36,461 bases of DNA from an uncultured Lachnospiraceae bacterium. GTDB taxonomy: Bacteria; Bacillota; Clostridia; Lachnospirales; Lachnospiraceae. Shown here piece by piece: positions 1 through 5,880 of the stretch. The position numbers were made by a program, and so were the translations under genes. Location of the stretch: assembly GCA_902796425.1 (NCBI GenBank), contig CADBPC010000083.1, positions 1 to 36,461 of the forward strand. Reading direction: 5' to 3'. The notes under the pieces were generated by a model. The model saw nothing but the letters and a program-made list of their open reading frames with translations, did not search any database and was not told the origin of the DNA. Each line of letters opens with the position of its first letter. Position 1 is the first letter of the stretch.

Positions 1-195
1 AACTACGATGGCGCCAACTATGACCTTGCGCTGTGGGTTGCCTACTACAACTTCCTGCGGCCACACAAGCTGCATAAGTTCCAGCCGCCAGTTAAAAATG
101 ACATCATCGCAAGCAGCGAAAACATGCCGGGCAAGTGGCAGCTGCTGATCTTCCTTGGCCAGCAGACCATTAAGAAGATGCAGGAAACCGCATAG
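1..195 (+). pseudogene. Transposase, C-terminal fragment (cut by window edge)
   Basis: Frame 1 is open from the first base to a TAG at 193-195, giving 64 residues. The fragment contains AYYNFLRPHKL, which resembles the W/YxNxxRPHxxL signature near the C-terminus of DDE/rve-type transposases, just after the catalytic glutamate. The preceding catalytic residues lie outside the window, so it cannot be decided whether the complete gene is intact or decayed. No terminal inverted repeat could be placed with certainty, although an 8-base inverted repeat (213-220 with 269-276) follows the stop. The IS family cannot be named from this piece. Confidence 0.6.
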
Positions 196-305
196 AAGGG
201 AGCGGAACCGTTGTCAAGGGAACCGTGGAATACCGGAGCGGCCTGCCGCGAGGATATGCCGCGAAAGTCCCTTGACATGAGGTTCACGGATGATCCTCCT
301 GCAAA

Positions 306-418
306 GGGAAAGGGGCAGCTGCGCCTTTCCCTGCTTCCGGCGAGGACGGGTCTGGGCGGAGCCCAGAATTCGGGTCAAGGGACGAGTCCCTTGCGGGTTC
401 TTAGGGCAGCGCCCTAAG
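306..418. repeat. Cluster of four GC-rich hairpins behind the transposase
   Basis: Four short perfect inverted repeats lie in a row in the gene-free stretch 196-517. Arms are 306-313 with 324-331 (GGGAAAGG/CCTTTCCC), 351-357 with 361-367 (TCTGGGC/GCCCAGA), 376-383 with 386-393 (CAAGGGAC/GTCCCTTG) and 400-407 with 411-418 (CTTAGGGC/GCCCTAAG). Loops are short, 2-3 bases except for the first. None is followed by a clear T-run, so they do not look like simple terminators. This type of modular hairpin string is commonly found next to mobile elements in gut clostridia. Nothing else is recognised between 196 and 517. Confidence 0.6.
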
Positions 419-517
419 CCCTCGGAGAGCTTTCAGCAAACCATATCTACAGATTTTCAAGGTTCATTTGAGCCTTTTTTTATTGGCTCGGCTTTTCATA
501 GATCACTTGACACTACC

Positions 518-1213
518 TTACCTCGCAAAATCGTCGAGATTGCGGTAGCTTCTGCCCGGTGTCTGCTGTGCCTGCGGTGTTCGCTGTGTCTGCTGCGCCT
601 GTGGTGTTCGCTGTGCCTGCTGCGCTGTCTGTGCTTTCTGCGTACGTTCTGCCTCCACTGCTACCTTGAGCTCGTTTGCAAGCCGCTCGTTTGTGATCTG
701 CGTATCAATCCGATTAAAGTGTCCTTCAATCAGGTTGACCCTGTTGCCGAGTGCCAGCGAATCAATAAATTTCAGGACAATGGACGCTATAAGGCCGGCC
801 AGCGTGGTCCAGAGCGCAGTGCCGAGACCTGTGACCATCGTGTCGATGTCCCCTGTCCTGTTGCCGAGGATAAGGCCGGCAACGGTACCCAGAATTCCAA
901 GGAGAGGGAATATGGACACCATCTGGGAGCAGGATACGTACTTTGCATACTGTTCGTTGAACAGATCCCTGTTTTCCTCCAGGTTTTCAATGCTGTACCC
1001 TTCTGAATACCAGCCCCTGTCATAGGATTTCACCTCCCGGTCAAATCCCTCCGATGCGGCAACCTGCTGACCTGTCGGCACGGACATGGGTCTTCCTTTT
1101 TTTGTGAGATTGCGGTCAATCTCCGAAAGTATCTTCGCTATCCGCACCATCCAGACGCCTACCAGAACAGCAAATGCCAGAATCAGTCCGCAGGCAATAT
1201 AAGTCCCAACCAT
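518..1213 (-). CDS. MotA/TolQ/ExbB-family membrane protein, orphan
   Basis: This 231-residue protein has three likely membrane spans: residues 3-23, 98-117 (with PLLGILGTVAGLILG) and 126-150. The last two and the GLGTAL..TL.GL pattern match the MotA/TolQ/ExbB proton-channel domain, whose members couple ion flow to work through a partner of the ExbD/TolR/MotB type. No such partner is visible here. The tail from residue 191 is rich in Gln, Thr and Ala and carries two copies of QRTPQAQQT. The start at 1213 is chosen because GGGGG lies 8 bases upstream; a longer reading frame to 1291 would overlap the barstar gene without a good ribosome site. It is the last gene of a minus-strand group following barnase and barstar genes. 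The family assignment is fairly sure, the role is unknown. Confidence 0.75.
   Translation of the reverse strand: MVGTYIACGLILAFAVLVGVWMVRIAKILSEIDRNLTKKGRPMSVPTGQQVAASEGFDREVKSYDRGWYSEGYSIENLEENRDLFNEQYAKYVSCSQMVSIFPLLGILGTVAGLILGNRTGDIDTMVTGLGTALWTTLAGLIASIVLKFIDSLALGNRVNLIEGHFNRIDTQITNERLANELKVAVEAERTQKAQTAQQAQRTPQAQQTQRTPQAQQTPGRSYRNLDDFAR
560..613 (-). repeat. Two tandem 27-base repeats inside the MotA-like gene
   Basis: Positions 560-586 and 587-613 are the same 27-base unit with two differences. Each encodes QRTPQAQQT, residues 201-218 of the MotA-like protein. Further degenerate Q/A/T units lie on the upstream side, so the tail could change length by slippage. Confidence 0.85.
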
Positions 1214-1236
1214 TGGTATACCCCCGAAACGTGAGA

Positions 1237-1509
1237 TTAAGGATAAAACCGGATTCTGAGTCCGGGCGTGCCGGCTGCCGCGTCGCGGCACATTTTCTGA
1301 AACTTTTCGACATAGCTGTCCATGCGGCCGTGGATCTTCGAAACATTATAGAAAATGATATCCCAGTCGGCGCCGAATTCCGTCAGCACGTCATAATAGG
1401 AATCGAGAGCGCTCCCGCAGTAATCCGGGAGGGGAAGCTTTGCCGCGAGATAGTCGCGCAGCTCCTGTTTGGAATCCAGTCCCGTCAAATCAATATAAAA
1501 AACTTTCAT
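1237..1509 (-). CDS. Barstar-family ribonuclease inhibitor
   Basis: This 90-residue protein resembles barstar, the cytoplasmic inhibitor that plugs the active site of barnase-type RNases. The segment LPLPDYCGSALDSYYDVLT (residues 25-43) aligns with the barstar recognition helix, and D36 and D40 match barstar D35 and D39, the acidic residues that contact the enzyme. There is no signal peptide, as expected for an inhibitor that acts inside the cell. The ATG at 1509 follows GGTGG by about 7 bases; a TTG 15 bases upstream is less likely. It lies 20 bases downstream of the lipoprotein RNase gene and 23 bases before the MotA-like gene, so the three are probably cotranscribed. Its role as immunity or self-protection against the neighbouring RNase is inferred from the pairing. 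Confidence 0.85.
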   Translation of the reverse strand: MKVFYIDLTGLDSKQELRDYLAAKLPLPDYCGSALDSYYDVLTEFGADWDIIFYNVSKIHGRMDSYVEKFQKMCRDAAAGTPGLRIRFYP

Positions 1510-1529
1510 GTTAATACCACCCAATCCTG

Positions 1530-2300
1530 TTATTTTGAACCGTAGACCTTCTTCTTCGTAGCCGGACCGTCCTTTGTGTACAGCAGCGTAAAGGTCTCGT
1601 AATGATCATCCGTGTAGTAGATGTCTCCCTTGTCGGAATAGATGATCCGCTTGGCACCCCTCTTTGACTTACCGAGTGTATCTATATCGCACTCCCTGTA
1701 ATTGCCGTCCGGAAGGATATCATCATAATTCCCGAAATAATCCCCGCCGATGCATTTGCCGGGCGCGTAGGGCTCAAGGTCGCCGCCGGGCCAGCCGAGC
1801 TGCCTTGCCTTGTTCTTGGTAATAAAATTGCCCGGGAGCTTTCGATAAATATGAATGTACAGAGCAACGTCGTCCTTCGAGGTATAGGTGCCCTTCTCAT
1901 CCAGCTTCTTTGTTTCCTTCGAAGAGGCGGCTGCAGTGCCTGTGTTCTGCGAGTTCTTTACGCCCTGCTGCTGGTTTGCGTTTTGTGACTGATTTCCGCT
2001 TTGAGACTTGTTCCCGCTCTGTGACTGACCGCCGCTCTGCGACTGTGTCTGCTGCGTCTGCGTACTCTGCTGCGTCTGATTGTTCTGCTGGTTCTTTTTC
2101 TTCTTCTTTTTCGCAAGATACGACGAAGAGACGATCTCTATGCCGCCCGATGTGCCGGCAAGGACCGGTTCCCCGAAGGCCTTTGCGGCAGTTCCCGCGA
2201 AGCTCTTTGCCGCTCCCGAAGCGCAGCCGGCTGTCATGGCCAGAACCAGAAGGAGCGTCATGAGTATAAATAAAAGTTTTCCGGTTATTTTTCTTTTCAT
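1530..2300 (-). CDS. Lipoprotein barnase-like guanyl-specific ribonuclease
   Basis: A 256-residue protein with an N-terminal signal sequence and lipobox (AMTAGC, acylated Cys at 26), then a lysine run (64-69), a Gln/Ser/Asn-rich spacer (about 70-120), and a C-terminal barnase domain (about 138-242). The domain keeps the catalytic set of barnase: K154 in the KLPGNFI segment (barnase K27), E203 in YRECDID (E73, general base), R214 and R218 (R83, R87) and H233 in DDHYETF (H102, general acid). Barnase cuts single-stranded RNA after guanosine by transesterification. Anchoring by a lipid and a flexible spacer is unlike the freely secreted Bacillus enzyme. The start overlaps the stop of the upstream decarboxylase by 4 bases (ATGA), suggesting translational coupling. 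The next gene encodes barstar. The RNase assignment is strong; the target and purpose are not known. Confidence 0.88.
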   Translation of the reverse strand: MKRKITGKLLFILMTLLLVLAMTAGCASGAAKSFAGTAAKAFGEPVLAGTSGGIEIVSSSYLAKKKKKKNQQNNQTQQSTQTQQTQSQSGGQSQSGNKSQSGNQSQNANQQQGVKNSQNTGTAAASSKETKKLDEKGTYTSKDDVALYIHIYRKLPGNFITKNKARQLGWPGGDLEPYAPGKCIGGDYFGNYDDILPDGNYRECDIDTLGKSKRGAKRIIYSDKGDIYYTDDHYETFTLLYTKDGPATKKKVYGSK

Positions 2301-3859
2301 ATCACAATTACCTGCACGTTATCCTGACCGTTTAGTGTTTTGCTTATGATCCGCAGATCCTTTCCGCGGATCCTCTCCCCGGGTGCCAGCACGGGAATGC
2401 CCGGCGGATACGGGGTTATGTACTGGGCGCAGATCCTGCCCTCGGCCTCACGGACCGGCACCGGGATCTTCTCCATCTCTGCCGCTTCTCCGATGGAAAA
2501 AACGGTCTGCACCTCTTCCGGTCCCGCGGGCAGGAATTCCTCTGAATTCTCTTCCTCTTTTTCATCCGGAGAGTTCTCACTCCGGAGCGCTATTTGCGAG
2601 GTCATCCCGTCGATGGCGCGCAGCGCCTCCTTCAGGCGAAGGAAGTTCTCCTCCGTGTCCATGCAGCCTGTCATGACCAGTATGTTCCGGCCCGAGGCCA
2701 TCTCGGTTTCGATCCGGAAGTCCTTCCGCAGAAGCCCCGCAAGCTGCTTAGCGGGAAGCGGGCTCCGGATAAGGATCTTTCCAGGATCTGCGTCAAAGCA
2801 CTGCCTGCTGCCGGAAGCGCCGATGCCGGAAGCGTCATCGGACACTTCTCTGTCAAAGATCCTGATGTTTTTAAGATCCTTTGTGCTTTCGCGGAAATCC
2901 GCCAGGAGCGCAAGCCATCTTGTAAAGAGCTCCTCCCCGTTCTTCTCAAGAAACCTTGTGCAGGTGTCAAGAGACGCCATCAGGGGATAGGACGGTGAGC
3001 TGGTCTCGAAGACAGAGAGGTTCCTCTCCACCTCTTCCTCTCCCGCAAACCGGGAAGGACTCCCGTCGGGGTTCCTGCCGATATGCAGGAAGGCGGTCTG
3101 GGTCAGCGCGGGCAGCGTTTTGTGCGCGCTCTGTACAACAAGGTCCGCTCCGAGGTGGATACTGCTGTCCGGAAAGCTGCGCTTTGCCGGAGCTGCGCCG
3201 CCTGCGGCAACTTTATCCATCCCGGAATTCCCTGCTCCGTCACTTCCAAAGAGCCCGAAGTGCGCACCGTGCGCCTCATCCACAAAAAGAGCCGCACCGT
3301 GCGAATGGCAGATTTCGGCGATCCTTCTGCAGTCGCTGACGATCCCCTCATAGGTCGGCGAGGTAATGATCACCGCGCGCGATGCCGGATGCTCTGTCAG
3401 CATCCTCTCAACCGACTGCGGATCGATGCTGCCCGGAATCCGGAAATCCTCCAGCACCGGCGGAAAGATCCAGTGTGCCTTGAGGTGCCCGAGCTCAATC
3501 GCGTGGTAAACCGACATATGGCAGTTTCTGGCCGCGATCACCTCACTTCCAAAAGGAGCGAGCGAGCGGATGCCCGAAAGGATTCCCGCAGTGGAGCCTC
3601 CGACCAGGTACCAGGTCTTTGCGCTCCCGCACAGGGCGGAGGTCCTGTCCATCGCTTCCTTCAGCATACCGTGCGCGTCATGGAGATTGTCCGTATCCTC
3701 CACTTCCGTGACGTCAATATCATATGGCAGACTGCTCCCCGGCACCTGCATTCTCTTGTGGCCCGGCATATGCATCGGCAGAATATCGCTCCTGCCATAG
3801 CGGGCGAGCTTATCTTCCAGTGAGCCCGTATACCAGGCTGATTTGTCTGAATCCGTCAT
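2297..3859 (-). CDS. Orn/Lys/Arg decarboxylase family PLP enzyme
   Basis: This 520-residue protein belongs to fold-type I PLP-dependent amino acid decarboxylases of the SpeA/YaaO type found in Firmicutes. Visible marks are the early MPGHK motif (31-35), DEAHGAH around D194 and H197, which contact the cofactor, and SAHKTLP with K247 as the PLP-binding lysine. The C-terminal domain after about residue 300 is of normal length but has an acidic insert near 435-455. Such enzymes make cadaverine, putrescine or agmatine, but the substrate cannot be read from the sequence. The ribosome site before the ATG at 3859 is weak. Its stop overlaps the start of the barnase-like lipoprotein gene, so the two are probably translated together, an odd combination. 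Confidence 0.85.
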   Translation of the reverse strand: MTDSDKSAWYTGSLEDKLARYGRSDILPMHMPGHKRMQVPGSSLPYDIDVTEVEDTDNLHDAHGMLKEAMDRTSALCGSAKTWYLVGGSTAGILSGIRSLAPFGSEVIAARNCHMSVYHAIELGHLKAHWIFPPVLEDFRIPGSIDPQSVERMLTEHPASRAVIITSPTYEGIVSDCRRIAEICHSHGAALFVDEAHGAHFGLFGSDGAGNSGMDKVAAGGAAPAKRSFPDSSIHLGADLVVQSAHKTLPALTQTAFLHIGRNPDGSPSRFAGEEEVERNLSVFETSSPSYPLMASLDTCTRFLEKNGEELFTRWLALLADFRESTKDLKNIRIFDREVSDDASGIGASGSRQCFDADPGKILIRSPLPAKQLAGLLRKDFRIETEMASGRNILVMTGCMDTEENFLRLKEALRAIDGMTSQIALRSENSPDEKEEENSEEFLPAGPEEVQTVFSIGEAAEMEKIPVPVREAEGRICAQYITPYPPGIPVLAPGERIRGKDLRIISKTLNGQDNVQVIVI

Positions 3860-3917
3860 TCTTTGAAATTATCTGTCCCGGGCGGTGTCTCTTCTGTCCG
3901 GGTAAAATACCGAAATC

Positions 3918-3962
3918 GCCCACCTTATCGCTGCCGGTTCTTGTCCGGGCAATAAGGTGGGC
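3918..3962 (-). terminator. Inverted repeat after mscL, possible terminator
   Basis: Perfect 11-base arms, 3918-3928 and 3952-3962 (GCCCACCTTAT/ATAAGGTGGGC), are separated by 23 bases. The element lies between the mscL stop (4057) and the decarboxylase start (3859), both on the minus strand. Reading minus, the distal arm is followed by GATTTCGG and then TATTTTACC, so the T-run is poor. It may be a weak terminator of mscL or an operator for the decarboxylase operon. Confidence 0.4.
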
Positions 3963-4056
3963 GTGTAATTCTTCTGGGCCGGTGCGTATCCGGAAGGATT
4001 GTCACACCTTCGCGGCTTCCTTCCCTCAGCCGCCGGTCATGCGGCACTGCCGGATC

Positions 4057-4470
4057 TTATTTAAGCTCAGATGTGCAGTGAGGGCACCTTGTAGCGTCGA
4101 TCGCGATCTCGCTCTTGCAATAAGGGCACATCTTGGTTGTGGGAGCTGCGGGAGCCTCGTCGGGCTTCTTTGACAGCTTGTCCTTTGCGCCGTTGATCGC
4201 CTTGATCACGCTGAACAGCACAAACGCCATGATCAGGAAGTTAATGATCGCGGTGATGAACTTGCCGATGCCGATGGGAGATCCGTTGATTGTCAGCGCG
4301 ATATCCGAGAAATCCATGCCGCCGAAGATACCCAGAATCGGGCTGATGATATCTCCGACAAGGGAGTCGACGATTGCCTTGAAGGCTCCGCCGACGATAA
4401 CGCCGACTGCCATATCCATAACATTGCCCTGTGCTATGAACTTTTTAAATTCATCCAGAAAACTTTTCAT
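4057..4470 (-). CDS. mscL: Large-conductance mechanosensitive channel MscL
   Basis: MscL is a homopentameric inner-membrane channel that opens under membrane tension and releases solutes during hypo-osmotic shock. The 137-residue protein shows the classic N-terminus (FLDEFKKFIAQGNVMDMAVG), the glycine-rich first span (about 18-45) and a second span (about 68-90). The C-terminus adds a small zinc ribbon, C115-x2-C118 and C129-x2-C132, not present in the E. coli protein. The ATG at 4470 follows GGAGGG at good spacing; the frame continues upstream but without support. It is probably a single gene: it lies downstream of the MurD-like gene on the same strand with a 62-base gap and is followed by an inverted repeat. 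Confidence 0.93.
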   Translation of the reverse strand: MKSFLDEFKKFIAQGNVMDMAVGVIVGGAFKAIVDSLVGDIISPILGIFGGMDFSDIALTINGSPIGIGKFITAIINFLIMAFVLFSVIKAINGAKDKLSKKPDEAPAAPTTKMCPYCKSEIAIDATRCPHCTSELK

Positions 4471-4532
4471 GTATCCATCCCTCCTGCATATTACTCTGCT
4501 GCAGTGCATAAACTTGCGCTGCGGCCTGTTAA

Positions 4533-5765
4533 TTAATCATTATCAATTTTACCACCTGAAACAGCCGGTGTCTTGATGATCTTTTGAAAATAGTCGCCTC
4601 TTTCTTCAAAGTTTTTAAAATATCCGTAGGAGGCCGCTGCCGGCGACATCACGCAGGCGCCTCCTTCGGGGGTAATCTGCGCCGCAAGACGGACTGCCGC
4701 GTCGAGATCTTCGACGTAGGTTATATTTTTACAGTCCTTCACCATCCCGAGGATCCGTTTTCCCGACGCGTAGGCGAGAATAAAGTGGATGTCCTGTCTT
4801 TTCTTTATGAAGTCGGCGAGGATATCGTAGTCGATATTCCGGTCCATTCCCCCGACAATCATGGTCTTTGTGTTCCGGACGCTTAAGGCTGCGCTGATCG
4901 TCGCCTCGGGAATCGTGGAAATAGAGTCGTCATAGTACATCACGCCGTCTATGGTATCGACATACTGCAGGCGGTGCGCAAGGCCGCGGAAGGAACTAAG
5001 CGCCTGCCTTACCTGCGCGGGTTCGCATCCGAACTGCTCTGTGGCGATCCTGCAGACAAACTCGGCGTTCAGCTGGTTGTGGTCGCCCGGGATCAGCAGG
5101 TTAAAGCCCCGGACCTCTCCTCTTTTGACAAGGTGTCTTTCTGCCTTTGTCTCAAATGCGGGAATCTCCTCCCCGTAGTACAGGATGTCCGAAGGTGTCT
5201 GGTTTCTTGTGATGCCCTTTTTGGCCTCAAAATAACGCTGCCTTGTGATGTACCTGTCGAGATGATCCTCATACAGGTTCAGGAAAACCGCTATATGCGG
5301 CGAAACCGTGAGGCGCTGGCACTGGTGGCATGACAGCTCAAACACCGCAACGGTGTCCGGCTCCATCTGCGCGATGTAGTCAAAGCACGGCTTTCCGATG
5401 TTGCCCATAAGGAAGGTATTTTTCCCGGCCGCCTTCAGCACCTCGTAGAGCATCGAAGAGGTTGTGCTCTTTCCCTTTGTGCCAGTGATACCGACGGTCT
5501 GCTGTCCGAATTCCTCCATGAACATCTGCGTCTGCGAGGTGAAACGCCGGTCCGGCTCCTCGAAGGCAATCCCGGGGCTCACGAAAATGACGTCGTATTC
5601 CTCATCCCTGACGCCGCTCCGGAGGCCCTCAAAGACGTCGACACAGGCCGGCTCACAGAATTCCCTGATGAAGGCTTCGGTCGACTTTCCCTCGCGACCG
5701 TACCCCCAGATGAGGATCCTCTTGTTTTTTAACTTCTCTGCTGTCTTTACTGCTCTGTTTTCCAT
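4533..5765 (-). CDS. murD: MurD-type UDP-N-acetylmuramoyl-L-alanine:D-glutamate ligase
   Basis: About 410 residues with Mur ligase architecture: an N-terminal Rossmann domain (ILIWGYGREGKST), an ATP-binding central domain with P-loop GTKGKST (residues 95-101), a lysine of the carbamylated type in YFEAKKG (about 182), and a C-terminal domain beginning near AHRLQYV. MurD adds D-glutamate to UDP-MurNAc-L-Ala in the cytoplasm. The start at 5765 has GGAG with 6-base spacing; ATG 5777 is a possible alternative, and the longer frame to 5888 would run into the divergent GH42 start. The usual NDSKATN segment reads DDSISTIP (279-286), so a lysine that contacts substrate in E. coli MurD is Ile here. The gene stands outside any cell-wall cluster, so it could be a paralogue with another substrate. 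Confidence 0.75.
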   Translation of the reverse strand: MENRAVKTAEKLKNKRILIWGYGREGKSTEAFIREFCEPACVDVFEGLRSGVRDEEYDVIFVSPGIAFEEPDRRFTSQTQMFMEEFGQQTVGITGTKGKSTTSSMLYEVLKAAGKNTFLMGNIGKPCFDYIAQMEPDTVAVFELSCHQCQRLTVSPHIAVFLNLYEDHLDRYITRQRYFEAKKGITRNQTPSDILYYGEEIPAFETKAERHLVKRGEVRGFNLLIPGDHNQLNAEFVCRIATEQFGCEPAQVRQALSSFRGLAHRLQYVDTIDGVMYYDDSISTIPEATISAALSVRNTKTMIVGGMDRNIDYDILADFIKKRQDIHFILAYASGKRILGMVKDCKNITYVEDLDAAVRLAAQITPEGGACVMSPAAASYGYFKNFEERGDYFQKIIKTPAVSGGKIDND

Positions 5766-5803
5766 TAAATGCTCCATATATTCGTCCGGGCAAATACTCT
5801 TGA

Positions 5804-5874
5804 TAAACCCTTCTTGGTAAACCCGGTCCCTTAGGGATATACTTATAACTGTTTCCACCATTTTACCAAAGGAG
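5804..5874 (+). promoter_or_regulatory. Promoter and repeat region of the GH42 gene
   Basis: A likely sigma-A promoter has TTGGTA at 5814-5819, an 18-base spacer and TATACT at 5838-5843. AAAGGAG at 5868-5874 is the ribosome site, 6 bases before the ATG. Two further patterns overlap it: a direct repeat TAAACCC at 5804-5810 and 5818-5824, and an inverted repeat TTGGTAAA (5814-5821) with TTTACCAA (5862-5869). The inverted arms cover the -35 box and the start of the ribosome site, so they could be an operator or could pair in the mRNA leader only if transcription began further upstream. Confidence 0.5.
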
Positions 5875-5880
5875 TTTATC

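Noticed and set aside
196-430. CRISPR array or tRNA-like structures in the hairpin cluster
   Set aside because: The hairpins differ in sequence and spacing, with no repeated unit and no cloverleaf or CCA end. No CRISPR array or tRNA gene was seen anywhere in the window.
290-1006. Open frame on the plus strand across the MotA-like gene
   Set aside because: It is antisense to a gene with clear family motifs, is made of low-complexity Cys/Leu-rich sequence from the repeat, and has no ribosome site.
518-1213. MotA-like gene as ZorA of a Zorya defence system
   Set aside because: No ZorB-type partner, helicase or nuclease genes are adjacent, and the long cytoplasmic ZorA tail is missing. Only the channel domain is shared.
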